NCBI GenBank assembly: GCA_951812925.1
Contig: OX638369.1
Coordinates: 46,805,061 to 46,869,060 of the forward strand
Source of the DNA: Calliopum simillimum
Lineage: Eukaryota; Arthropoda; Insecta; Diptera; Lauxaniidae
Length of the DNA: 64,000 bases
Direction of reading: 5' to 3'
Shown here: positions 53,011-64,000 of the stretch, in pieces
Layout: the number at the start of each line of letters is the position of its first letter
How positions within the stretch are numbered: the first letter of the stretch is position 1
Position numbers and translations under genes: made by a program
The notes under the pieces: model-generated
Seen by the model: the letters and a program-made list of their open reading frames with translations, nothing else
Told to the model about the DNA's origin: nothing
Databases searched by the model: none

Positions 53011-55919
53011 TCTGAAGATATTAGTTAGTTCTGTAAGAAACAAGGTTAATTATTGTCATCCCAAGATGAAGAAGTGAAGACTGTCCATTTAAGGTTACAA
53101 ATTGCCTTGTCTCGTTATACATATTTTCAGATGAAGCGCAAAAAGTTGTTTTTCCTGAACTTTCAGGCTAGAATTTTGCGAAAACCATGTACGATAGAGC
53201 AATTCTGAACCGAACTTTAATGTTTGCTTTTGTGCCATTGAAAGAGAAAAATAAAAAAATTCGATTAGAAATCGAATTAAAATCAAAGTGCCCTATGGAT
53301 TTGAAATATTTGTATTGAATAAGTGTTCAAATATTGTCCCTTTACAAGTGAAAAGAACTAAGTCATTTCTTCAAGTTTTCAGAAATTTGATGTTCAATAA
53401 AATAATTTTTGTTTTTTTTCTGTGTGGAAATTGGTGTTTTGCTTTTACTTTTGTGATGAAAATAACCACTTTTGAACAGAGATATGGCTTAATGGGACTT
53501 TTCAGAGTTTAAAGACTATAATATCTTGAACCAGAAATACCAAATAACTCAAAACTACAAAAAGTGGGCTTGGTAATTTTCTCTTGTATAAGAACGATAT
53601 GATGTACTTAAAACAAAGTTCCGTCAAAAAGTTTGGATTAGTCGAAACTTTTTTTTAAATCGCCAAAAGACTGGTTTTCATTTTCATTTCCACCATCTGA
53701 TTTAAACAGGGAGAGTACCTTGCATTCATCTTATTAGCAGTACGACATTGAAGTTGGTCCTGTACCTAGAAATTTTCAAAAAAATACTCTTATCAAAAAA
53801 TTTAGAGTTAAAACAGAAGTAATGCAAGGTATCAAAATTGATGACTTCACTAATTTGAACAACTTGAAAAAGTCAACACTTGTGGTTCAACAATCAATCT
53901 ATCTAATATCATATTAGGGCCGTAAGCAATTAAGTACTTAATTATAAAGAAATTTAATTAACTTCAATCCAAAGCGCACACACAACACAGCATAAAATAC
54001 AAATTTATCTCTAAACTCTAAAGAAAACGATTAATCAAATAAAACAGTTTGAAGAACAAATATCTTCTCATGAAGGAATGGAAAATTTCTCGCGTGCCAT
54101 CAATTAAGTTATACAAAAAAAAAAAACATGTGGCATTGAAGGTAATGATAAAGTGAATTCCTTTTAATTTCTCTTATCAGCATGACTAAAGAGCGCTTAC
54201 AAGGACGTTCAAGTCATGGGAATCGAAAATGTAAAAAATTAATGAGCCAATCATAAAACTAATCAGGCTGAACTGAGCCCAAAACCATTGTATTGGAAAA
54301 AATGCATCATAATTGCGGCGGCCGGCTGTGAAGTTACGATTGCGCATTCCAATATGTATATGAGAAAGATCTAAACGTGCGACTCCTAATCTGCGTAGTT
54401 TTGTGTAGGTGCAGTAGCTTTAGTAGGGGTACCCATTCGTCATGGCGGACAAGTGTTTTATTCTGTATTGTGCGTGGCCTTTGAAATTGTTCTCGGAAAT
54501 GTGAAATATATTCCAATGGAAATTTAGTTTTTTATTTTTTTTTATAAATTGCTGAATTGTTTTTTTTTTTTTTGTTTTGCAAAATTAAATTATTTTTTTA
54601 GGGTGGAACATAATAAATAATAATAAATTACACTTTTATCACAATTTTATATGTTTTTATCAATACAATCTCTGACTGCGTGTTTAAAGTTCAAAAACTT
54701 CTGCCACCATATGTGGGTCTTTTTAATGAGTAATTTAACAAATATGTAATGTACTCGCAGTGATGTATGAAAAGGACATTCCGCGTAAAAAATGAGAGAA
54801 AAAAAGCATCGCATGTTTGAAATTTATTATGCTTTCGAATAGGGTGTGTTTGTTGGTGTAGCAAGATAATCAACACACAACTGACATGGAAAAATTATGA
54901 ACCTTTTTTTAATGTTTTTTCAAACTTTATTGAATTAAATGACTAATTCTTTTCACTTTCTCGTCAATGTAAACGACCCTCTTTTCTGCAGTCTGTAAAG
55001 AATTGCATGTTGAATGTGGTGTGTTTTTTTTAGCTCTCTTCGTACAAGATTGGCTTAAGTGTTTGCTTTAATTGGTTGCCCCTTTTTAAGGGAGCAGCAA
55101 GGTTTGCTGACCTCTCTGCAACAAAAGAATGAATCATATATAATAATAATGTGCAATTAAAATTGTATAGAAATCTATGATTGTATTAATTTAAGTGAAA
55201 CGCACCATTTCATTTATGTCTGCTATCTTTTTAGTTAAATGGTCTATGTGTTTTTTTAATAACTAACTGATTTCCAGGTTAGTTTCCCACTTTTATGCTC
55301 TGAAACGCACCCAGCACATTAATTTTTACTGTAGGTAATGTAATGCTGCTACTATGTATATCGCATATTCCTGCTAATTCCCATTTTTGACATATAATCT
55401 TCTGTCATTCAACTACACGAAGTTCTGGTTTTCTGACAATGTTTTAAAGTGCATGATTATAGCGCTAAAGACTAAGTTGCTGCACGTATTTGGGATGAAA
55501 TTCCCTATTGGAGACTCACCGAAGTCAATTGTATTTTTAGATGCTTGCCACTGAAATGTTAGCAATATAAAAAAACGTTTGCACACCTTCCACTTCACCA
55601 TAACAGTCAGGATAGAAAGGATCTTCTTCATGCCTGAAACGATCGAAATGTTTTTTGAAACATTCCTGTGGACTAAGCAAATGTGTTAGATGGAAGTCAA
55701 CCTCTGCATGTTTTGCGTTCTATCCATGCTTTCTTCATGAGTATTTGCGATGCTCTGCTTTTCAGAAAAAAACCAATGCCCGCAATATCAAATAGAGTCG
55801 GGTATGCAAATAGCAGAGTAGTGAGCGGAATGAGGGGTATTTAGACGCGCATAGTAGAGCATTGTAGACAATAGCGAAAGCGTAATATAGGGGGATAGTG
55901 CTCAGTGGCGAAAAGAGAA
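53011..55919. other. unassigned AT-rich DNA
   Basis: 2.9 kb without a recognised gene or element. Open frames such as 53288-53512 and 55413-55631 (minus) show no motif. T/A runs near 54530-54600. Confidence 0.4.
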
Positions 55920-56220
55920 TACCCTTGCGTCAGGTGTGAGCAGCCCTATACCATATCAGCTACCCACGACCAGAGAGTACGCGTTCAAGAGAAAACCGTT
56001 GCGTTAGGTGTGAGCAGCCCGATACGATATCAGCTACTCACAGTTAGAGAGTGCGCGTTCGAGGGAGTACATTGCGTTACGTGAGAGCAGCCCTATACTA
56101 TATCAGCTACTCACGGCTATAGGCCACGCGTTCAAGGAAAGTAGCCATTGCCTTAGGTGTGAGCAGCTCGATACGATATCAGCTACTCGCAGTTAGAGAT
56201 TACGCGTTCAAGAGAAGTGT
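55920..56220. repeat. minisatellite, about 74-bp unit, four copies
   Basis: The units start at the gcgtcaggtgtgagcag-type phrase at 55927, 56001, 56074 and 56150 (spacings 74, 73, 76). Each continues with ctatac.atatcagctac, a cac..ttagag block and cgcgttcaag. Units differ by a few bases each. It runs straight into the next array. Confidence 0.9.
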
Positions 56221-57260
56221 CACGCCCACTTTTTAGCATTTGAAAATTTCAATTCGTTATTACTCAATAACGACTCCAACAATCTTTATGAAAATGTAAG
56301 ACTTATGATCCCAAATGCAGGGATTAATATGTGACATGTCGTTATATTGGGAAAACTCGTTGAAGGGCGTGGCACCCAGCACAAATATAAAATACGATCT
56401 AAAAAGAAAACTATCAAAGCAATCTTTCTGAAATTAACTGTAGTGGGTGAAATATCACCGGTGCACCGCGGTGGGCGTGAAACCTCCTTTACAAGTAAAA
56501 CACGTTAAATGTTATTTCTCGCAAATGCTACAAGGTATTTTGATGAAATTTGGTATATAGGTAGTGCTTATCAGTTCCTTTTATGCACATGAAAATGAGC
56601 GGAATCGATGAACTATTGAAAATTTTGATTCAATATTACTCGAAAACGACTCCAACAATTTTGATGGAAACTTGAGGGATACTTCCCATGAGTTCAAGAA
56701 TTAATATGCAATATGCCATAGTACTGAGAATATTCGTAAAAGGGCGTGGCACCACCCACAAAAACATAGTACGTTGTAAAATAAAAATCTACCAAAGCAA
56801 TCTATCTGAAACTAAATCTGGGGAGTTTTTTGCTCCTAGTTACCTCTAAACTGAAAGTGGGCGAAATATTACTGGTGGGCATGGCACCTCCCTTGCAAGT
56901 AAAATACGATAAATGTTATAAGGTATTTTGATGGAAATTAGTACATTCATGTCGCCCATCATTGCCTTATAATAAGCAAAAATAAGGCGGGATCTAAAAA
57001 GTGCTACGACTACTCTTAACCAATGACAAATATTTATTCAATCTTACTCAAAAACGGCTGCAACGATTTAGTGTAGTACCTATATTATGGTATAAGAATA
57101 ACTTGTTAAAGGGCGTGGCACTGTCTACGAAACTTTTATACTCTTTTGAAAAAAAGCTAATTAAGCAATTTTTCTGATATTAAATATATGGAGCTTACTC
57201 GCCATAAGTGACTCTTCATTTAAAAGTGGGTGAAATATCAACAGTAGACGTGACACCCCT
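56221..57260. repeat. tandem array, about 375-410-bp unit, three diverged copies
   Basis: The phrase attactc(g/a)a(a/t)aacgactccaac starts at about 56257, 56632 and 57043. Each unit also has a gggcgtggcacc block, aa.caatctttctgaaatta, a gtgggtgaaatat block and ctttacaagtaaaacacg. Unit 3 is incomplete at its end. Non-coding; the gggcgtggc words also occur in R2, so the array may derive from an R2-like element. Confidence 0.75.
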
Positions 57261-57579
57261 GGTCTGTGACAGTAAAAAAATCCCAAAAAATAAACGAACT
57301 ATTCAATATCTGCTGAAGGGCAGCAACTTGGATTTTCCTGTTTTGAGTATTTTGGTTGCTTTTATTTTTTTAGCGAAAAAGGACTTAAGGACTTTAATTA
57401 GTTTTACTTTTTCATTTTGTTTAGGAAAAAGTGAGGCATATCAGAAGAGAAAAAATTTCTGGAATTTTGATAGCATATTCGTATAGGCATATCTTCGGAC
57501 TTGACGTCTCATGTCTTCAGACTTGATGACTCATTTCGAAAATTTTACACTTTTCCACTCAATAAAAGTGAATTTATTT
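57261..57579. other. unassigned AT-rich DNA
   Basis: Contains most of an open frame (57208-57486) that begins within the tandem array and lacks any motif; not accepted as a gene. Confidence 0.4.
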
Positions 57580-59237
57580 TTATACCCTACACTCAGGGTA
57601 TATTCACTTTGTCCTTGCATTTATAACGCTGAGAAAGAGGCGTGGCAGATACAGTAAAGTATATGTATTCTTGATCAGAGTCACCTCCTGAGTCGAAATA
57701 GCCATGTCCGTCTGTTTGGCTGGCTGGCTGTTCCATTTATAACGCCTCACACTGGTCGGAAAATCAAAAAAGCTGGTCAAAATCGAAAAACTAAGTTGTT
57801 GTTTTTGCACTTTTAATTGATGGTTATAGTAGAATATTATCCACTTTGATCGTTTCAGTGGTCAGAAAGACCTCTGTGCCTTAAAAACTCTTCTCGTTTG
57901 AGTTTGAAGTTCACCTATTCTTGGGAAGAATTTTTTTATTTTTTTTTTTAATATAAAGCGTCTCAGTAAACCAGTTGAAAAAATAACTTCTATTCATGTT
58001 TTTGCAATGTAACGAAATGGAGTCTCTCAGTGAATGTTTATTTAATATGTTTCTCAAATCCAAAACGTTTTATCTCGTTCACAGTTTATGTAAATAGGCA
58101 ACTGTTTCGTGAAAATATATACACAAAAAAATTGTTGAAGTGGTTTTTAATATGATAAATGTTATAGCATCCACGGCCATCCGTCTAGTTTCTGCATGCA
58201 TCTAATTCAGGGTACATTTTCCTACAAACCTGTAAAAAAATTAGCTGCCCCGAGGTGCCTCTGAAAAAGATATTAGGACTTTTGTAAAGTACTTCATTTT
58301 TGCAATAATTGATCCCAGAAACAAAACTTTCGTAGATAAAGATGCTGTTCAGCATATTTTGACCGAAATTTTAGATGTGTCATTTTGTGTTACAAAAGTT
58401 AATTTCATTTTTTCAATCAGCGACCTCAAAAACTCCAATAATTCTCTTCTTATTGATTAATATAGTTTTGCGCTAAACAGTTCGTCATTGTGGATCCGCC
58501 ATTGTGTATTTAGTAAACTAGGTTTCAGATTCATTATAAGCAACATCTGAAACTCCCATGTACCGTTTTTGGTGGTAATAAATGCAGCTTAGCAGTTTTT
58601 AGTCCACCATTTTGTTTTTTTTTTGAAAATGGATTTCAGATTCGTAATAAGCATCATCACAAACCTAAAATTACCGACTTTCGTGAGAATATATTTGGTT
58701 AAGCATTATTTGTGCACCATTGTGGATCCGCCATTTTGTTTTTTTAAAAATGGATTTCGGATTCGTAATCAGCATCATCAAAAACCCCTTATTACAGACT
58801 TTCAGAATTTTGGCCAGCTTTTTCGATTTTCCGACCACTGTGCGCCTGGCTGTGTGTGGAAAAACATTACATACTGAGCGAGATAATTCAATGAAATTTG
58901 GTACACTGCCTTCGTTGTTAAAGTTGGCACGAGGGATTGAAAATGAGCAAAATCGGTCAACGGGTACGCCTACCACCCATACAAAGAATATATTCAAAAT
59001 GCAAATTTAGGAGTATTTTTGACGATTCCGATATAAGGAAAAGCTTCAAAACGCTATACTGAAAGCGTTTTTTGAGATAATCGAACTAAATTTTGATCAG
59101 AAACTAAGAGCTATAAATGCAAGCTCCCAACAAAAATCGGAAAAGAGGGCGTGGCACCTCCCATATAAGCAAAATTTTTAACATACTGTGGTGTAGGGTA
59201 TTTAATGTTTGGCTAGGCTAAATGTCACACCCTTACT
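57580..59237 (-). repeat. repeat family R2, copy 3 (longest)
   Basis: Starts tataccctacactcagg (57581) and ends in the reverse of copy 1's start, with gtgtagggtat (59191), ggctaggct and cacccttacta (about 59228-59238). Near 59040-59190 it has the reversed form of the units seen in copy 2 (gagataatcgaactaaat, gagggcgtggcacctccc). It also has its own tandem part, listed separately. About 1.66 kb; no coding frame. Confidence 0.7.
58482..58815. repeat. tandem units of about 117 bp inside R2 copy 3
   Basis: The phrase cattgtggatccgccatt starts near 58487 and 58721, with a shortened version (caccattttg) near 58604. Each unit continues with aaatggatttcagattcg, then agcatcatca and accga/acagacttt. 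Three units. Confidence 0.75.
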
Positions 59238-59921
59238 ACACAGAGCGAAGAAAAACCCACGTTCGTAATTGTTTGAACTACGTTTCGTTGCTGATCTGGA
59301 TTTAACAACGCTCCAATCTCATATTTGTATGGTGCGTTGCTAAATCACTCACTAACGTGGTTTAATCTTATTCAACAACGCTGGTTGCCAAGAGTTGTTA
59401 AATCCAAATTAGCAACGAAATGTAGTCAAAACTCTCACAAAGTGTTCTTAAACTCAAATCAGCAACGAACCGTAGTTAAAACACTCACAAAACGTAGTTA
59501 AATCCAAATCAGCTCGTTTCAAAACAAATAGACTTTCAGTCAACTTCACAATAATGATGGCTGTGGCTGAGTATCTAACGTCCGCATTTATCACACGACA
59601 AGTTCCAGGTTCAAATCACCCCATACCAAATACAAAAATACGAGTAACTTATTTAAAGCAAAAATTGGAAATTAAAAAAAAAAAAATAATATCAGCTTCA
59701 TTGTTGTTGACAGGAAAAAATTTAAATTAAAAAAATATTTTTGTTTTGTACTTTGTTTAGCAACGGGCGTTGTTAAATCACTCACAAACGTAGTCAAAAC
59801 CCATTTATCAACGCGCGTTGTTGACACTGCCACAATCGAGCCATGCTCAAAATTTGGGTGGTCACGTGGTCAAAATAACCACTTTTCTGGCACTTTTGTC
59901 AATGTTGTTTTCTCTGTGTAG
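59236..59921. mobile_element. TIR element with ctacacagag ends and a tRNA-like core
   Basis: ctacacagag (59236-59245) and ctctgtgtag (59912-59921) are perfect inverted repeats, with tta to the left and ttc to the right as a possible 3-bp duplication. The interior repeats the phrases gttaaatccaaatcag, cagcaacga, actcacaaa(a)cgtagt and caacg.gcgttgtt in both directions (59270-59510 and 59758-59830). A tRNA-like module is in the middle. No protein. The left tip coincides with the end of R2 copy 3. Confidence 0.7.
59555..59628 (+). other. tRNA-like module (4)
   Basis: tggctgagtatctaacg resembles an A box and ggttcaaatca a B box, about 35 bases apart, within a 74-base stretch that starts ggctgtgg and ends cccatacc. 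The T arm can pair only in part. Likely a SINE head or tRNA-derived piece captured by the surrounding TIR element. Confidence 0.45.
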
Positions 59922-61827
59922 TTCATTTTATTCCTTAGATCCCGATGAATTCTAAAATCTAATGTCTATGTTTCGTATTAACATATATATTTCCTTAAAA
60001 AAAATATGACTGATTTTTTTACAAATATAATTATGTTGCACAGTGTTAAAAAACATATTTTTGTATTGTTTTGTTAAAATTGTTTGCAATTACTCATATA
60101 TTGCTACCTAAGATACAAAAAGTTGCTTAATTGTTTGCAAATATGCTAAATAAAAAGCACTTAATTACATTTAAGGACTTTTTAACCTTTTTATCGCACA
60201 ACTGTAGATTCCTTTTCGAAAGTATACTCTGCCATTGAAGTCAACAAATCAACCCTTTGAGATTTCCGTTTCGAATAAAAATAAAAAACGAGTAAAAATG
60301 TTCAATTCTTTTCATACTTTTGTGCTGATTTGGTATGGCATGACTACTATTCGTCATACACCAAGTATTTTCGTTTAACCCTTTTTTGTTTCAATAAGTC
60401 ACAGAGTTTTTATTTTTCCTCTCTTTCTTTGTTTCAACTCTTTTTTTATTACCGCAAAAAAGCAATTGAGGCGCAAATGAGTCTTAATTTTCACAGTCCG
60501 TCTGCTAACGTTCATGATGACTTATTTCTTTGTTTCTTTTCATATACCATCATCATTCATACTACGTAGTACCTTCTTTTTTTCGCTCATTCTCTCACTT
60601 ATTTTCTTTGCTTTGCGCTTGATTGCCTTTCCTATAGAATGCAATAAAAAAAATGTGAAGAAAAAACCGCAGCGGTCTGACATTCAGCCTCGGCTGGACC
60701 ATGCCACGCCGTTTTCTTATTCAATTGTTATTCAAGTGGCCAATTCGTGTCCACTTAATTTTAGAAGCTGCTCGAGATAAGGCTCAAGTTTGCAAGTCTT
60801 CAGGGTTTTTTTTTTCTTTGTTTTGTCTAAAGTTAGGTTTTGTGTGGTTTGGTTTTTTTTTATTTTAATTTTTCCTTTGTGCTGTTTCTGAATGGTACAT
60901 GTAATTTTAAATTAAGACAATTTAGAATGAAATAATGATTTTAGGTAATACAATTCAAACAATTTTTTTTTTCTTTTTTCCACTTTTCTTTCAGCTTTCA
61001 TTTAGTTTTCAGACGGCAAAGTTGCATGCATACTGAGAAAGTGTTGTCAGAAATTGGAGTGATAATTCGCAATAAGTGACGTATCTCTTAAATTTTGACT
61101 GGAACTTGGAGAATGAAAAACAAAGACAGGACCAAGATTTTAAGATTTTATTTACAGCTGGAATAAGCTGACTTGCCTAGAGGGAGGGCTAACACTTTAG
61201 TAATAGACGAAGGCTGATGACGACCTGAAACTATGTAACTCCAATTTTGTAGTTTTAAAATAATACAATTTTTATGTGTTTAAAAATTTTAATTTACACT
61301 GATTTAAGACTTTTTTTAGATTTAGAGTACTCTTATTAGACCAGATTATGCACCAAACCAAGACGAATATCATAGGCCACTTATCCAAAAAATGATGATT
61401 CAGGAGTTACCTAGTTGTAGTAGGTAGGTATTAGAGTGACGAAAAGAACTGAGTATGCAAAAAGCTCTTTTTCAGGAATCATTGATTTTTTTTTCTAATT
61501 TTTAATTGTTTTTGGAACAGATAATGATTTACATTATTTAGCTACGAGCAATGAAAAAACATTGATGGGTGGAGCTTACTGTTCAGTGTGTTTATGTTAA
61601 AACACCAATAAAAACACAAAAACAGAGCAAAATGTATCAAAAAAAAAAACCCAAAAACAGAATGGTTTTTGTTGGAAAAAACTCTTTTTTATACCGGCAA
61701 ATGCGTCTGATGAGGTATTGACTTTTAGTCATTTTGATTTGTGGTGGGTCCCGAAGATAGAAACGCAAACCAGCTTTCCGTTAAAAAACACTCTGTTTTT
61801 GTAAGAAAGTAAGTAATTACATAAGTA
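59922..61827. other. unassigned AT-rich DNA
   Basis: No gene accepted. 60660-60780 is richer in G+C (cagcggtctgac, ggctggaccatgccacgcc) and free of known repeats, possibly host sequence. The frames at 60330 and 60514 are low in complexity. Confidence 0.4.
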
Positions 61828-62056
61828 GAGGAAGAGTACTGCCAGCGAGCATGGTTCGGGTGTGGGCACCCCTCCTGTAACTTTTGACAGAAAGCAAATG
61901 CGGCTGTTCTGACAAATGTTAAGCGCCTGTTATGACAGCACGAAATTTTTATGCATTCACCGGAGCAAACAGACGCATTTTCTTTGTGCTGAGAAGATAA
62001 TAATTCTTGAATAAGTGAAAGTCAACACAAAAGTTTTTTCAATAATTTTCCAAGTA

Positions 62057-62947
62057 GGGCAGATTGGGGAGTTTTGCAACAGATAGAGTTGTGCAACACG
62101 TCGATGAATGTCAAATGACAGTAGTTGTCATGTGTCCAACTACTGTCAATTGTTTGTCTCGCTACGATCTAACTTTTTTACAAGCACTCAACACATATTC
62201 TTCGCGTCGCTCTTCATTGTGCGTTGAAAAATTTTTCGGAAAGTTTCATTGTCTTCTTGTGTTTGCGGTGTTTTCAGTCACTTGTTGAAGCTGATGATAA
62301 AGGTCAATATGTGCAAAACGTTCCTTAGTGAATACCCTTTCAACGCATGAAAGTAATAATGTATAAACATTCGATGTATCGATGACGCGTTGGCGATTTT
62401 GAATATGCAGAAAGTGGGGAGTTTCGCAACAAAACGCCACATTTGACAGTTTTCAACCCAAGTTTGCATTTTTCATGCCTATATTGCATTATTTGTGAAT
62501 AATTCGTATGTTTCACGCAATTTGGTGAATTTTCTTCACAGAATTTAGTATTTTTCTTGATTTTATTCGTGACTTTTCGTGATTTTTGTAGATAGTCACC
62601 ATGCCACGTTGTAGGTATCGTTGGACCAGCAAACCAGCGAGTGATATCAATGCGTTAGTGGCTGCAATCAAAGAGTTAATTTAGCAAATAATATTCATCA
62701 AAATATGCAATTTTTAAAACTGTGTTGCACAACTCCCTCCGTGTTGCACAACTCCCCAAAAACGCGTCTTTTTTGCGCTATCAAGCATAACTTTTAGATT
62801 TTTTAAAATTTCAACCGAACCTTTTAACCAGAAGTTGTGTTTTGAGGCATACTAGAGATTCTATATACTGGGATGCTTAAAAAAAATTACTTTCATAGAT
62901 TTTTGTCCCCTGAAACCAAACCTGTCGCCCAACTCCCCATTCTTCCC
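62057..62947 (+). mobile_element. small TIR element inserted in pogo-like copy B
   Basis: 891 bp. The ends gggcagattggggagtt (62057) and aactccccattcttccc (ending 62947) pair at 15 of 17 bases. TA precedes and TG follows; copy A shows the empty site reading caagtgcgat, so a 2-bp duplication with one change is likely. The word ttgcacaactccc or its reverse occurs at least four times inside (for example 62724 and 62743). A short frame at 62601 may be the start of a transposase. Confidence 0.75.
62601..62684 (+). pseudogene. possible transposase start (27 codons)
   Basis: ATG at 62601 gives MPRCRYRWTSKPA, then DINALVAAIKELI before a stop. A basic MPR-type start followed by a helix is how pogo-type transposases begin, before their psq helix-turn-helix. 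It sits about the middle of a TIR element with a 2-bp target site, which would suit an internally deleted pogo-like element. Too short for confidence. Confidence 0.3.
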
Positions 62948-63364
62948 TGCGATAAATCGAAGTGAATTAATCGAAAAGCCGAGTGCAATCTATATTTATG
63001 CAGTAAATTTATTATATTTTGTGATTCAAAACCGAATGCAACTAAAATGTTCACACAACAGAATTTGCTTATTGCTTTTCAAAGTGCCTGCCAAACTCGA
63101 GTCGGGGCCCAGAATTGGTTCGGGTGTGGGCACCCCTAATTTTTCATTTAAAGCGTGTGTTTTACTGAAATATCGTCGTGGATGCCAACTTTACTGATTT
63201 AAATAGTGTTCTTATGCCTTTTTACGTTTTTTTAGTGGAAAGTAAAGAATAAAAAACGTCCATTAAAGATATCGAAAAACTGATTCAAAATTTGATGAAA
63301 AAAAAAAAAAAACTTAGGAACTAATTAAAATGTTTTCATTAAGTGTGGCTGCTAAAATCATGAT

Positions 63365-63748
63365 ATGATGCCATTTGATCCAGATGTTTTCGGCGACGCG
63401 GTGTTGACTTCTCCGGAAATTCTGTTCAATTTGAAACAGAAAGCAGCGCTGAGGACATTTAAGCAGGGGCCTAAGGTAGCCAAGGGAACGACAGCCAAGC
63501 CACCGGCAAAGGGCGCCAAGAAATCCATAGCTTAACGCGCTACAGCAGAGAACTCAGCGTCATCAAGCGAAGACCATTACGACCTGAAATTTTATATAAT
63601 TTGTTTAAAGCTTTTACCGCGTAAATTGACCGCCAACAACTCTGTAAAATGTAAAGAATGCAATCGATCTGTTCATTTAAAGCGCGCTAACATGCAAGCC
63701 AGCTATTTTACTTGCATTCATTGCACTTCAGATGATGAAATTGTGTGA
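63365..63748 (+). pseudogene. pogo-like transposase C-terminus with Cys/His tail
   Basis: The frame opens MMPFDPDVFGDAVLTSPEIL, the DDE_1 C-terminal motif also found in copy A, then a basic linker (63460-63530). A single TAA at 63533-63535 interrupts it; the same frame goes on for 70 codons to the stop at 63746-63748 and ends with a cluster C-x2-C-x4-H, then YFTCIHC. Such PHD-like zinc tails occur on some insect transposases of this group. Only one stop separates the two parts, so this end decayed little. Upstream polymerase-like DDE core not legible. Confidence 0.65.
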
Positions 63749-64000
63749 ATCAATGGGTCCATTTTGCATTTTTCTCCATTTGATGGCGTTTTATTTCACA
63801 TTTTTCCATTTTTAGCGGCTATTCTAAGGACGCCCACTACCGAACCAAAATTTTTTTTTTTTTTTTTTTCAAAAATTATCACTTTGCTATTTTTTTGATA
63901 TATTTTTTTCAAATGACGAAATCAATTTACTTTCTTCATCAATAGTTAGCTAAGGTCTCTAGCTTTCCATTGATACTTACATGTCTGCATAGTATATATT

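Larger units (their letters stand above)
61828..64000 (+). mobile_element. pogo-like DNA transposon, copy B (split; runs off the window)
   Basis: Starts gaggaagagtact (61828) after a TA and has cgggtgtgggcacccct near 61857. It matches copy A (37531-40190) in the opposite orientation: 61828-62056 pairs with 40190-40040 plus 38452-38375, and 62948-64000 with 38375 back to about 37570. The second end lies past the window. A different small element (62057-62947) is inserted where copy A is continuous. Confidence 0.85.

Noticed and set aside
55920..56220. CRISPR-like array
   Set aside because: The whole 74-bp unit is repeated, with no unique spacers, and the organism is a eukaryote.

Overview
This AT-rich window reads as nuclear DNA of a dipteran insect, most likely a true fruit fly (Tephritidae) or a close relative. 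That is an inference from the mix of elements: BEL/Pao, several mariner subfamilies, LINEs with RNase H, a hAT, a Harbinger-like and a pogo-like DNA transposon, foldback elements, and CAG/CAA-rich stretches. I found no convincing host gene, rRNA, true tRNA or CRISPR array. Most of what can be named is transposable-element DNA lying in unassigned AT-rich sequence that may be intergenic or intronic.

Layout. 1-5.3 kb: first copy of an unnamed interspersed repeat (family R1), split by a deleted mariner. 5.3-8.4 kb: reverse-strand LINE remnant with RNase H, then a giant palindrome and a palindromic MITE. 8.9-16 kb: a dead mariner split by a complete BEL/Pao retrotransposon with identical 322-bp LTRs, a 5-bp target duplication and an intact 1767-codon Gag-Pol. 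16-29 kb: R5 repeats, CAG-rich DNA, two short inverted-repeat elements, a second R1 copy split by a LINE, a deleted mariner with perfect 30-bp terminal repeats, and an R2 repeat. 29-33.8 kb: a MITE and a second large palindrome with an R1 relative in its loop.

34.2-40.2 kb is the densest part. A hAT element (8-bp target duplication) contains a Harbinger-like element, which contains a solo LTR (4-bp duplication). Twenty-one bases beyond the hAT's target duplication begins a pogo-like transposon split by a Jockey-like LINE. 41.8-47.8 kb: a TTA-flanked foldback element, an R4 repeat, half of a palindromic MITE, and a long inverted repeat split by a LINE with an 11-bp target duplication. 48-53 kb: an R2 repeat, a small hairpin element and a decayed LINE. 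55.9-59.9 kb: two adjacent tandem arrays, a long R2 copy, and a TIR element carrying a tRNA-like module. 61.8 kb to the end: a second pogo-like copy, in opposite orientation to the first and split by a different small element.

Nothing here forms an operon or pathway. The region records successive insertions, and repeat copies elsewhere in the window act as empty-site references for several of them. Only the BEL element looks able to make its own proteins. All alignments were made by eye, so repeat edges are approximate unless a target duplication is stated.
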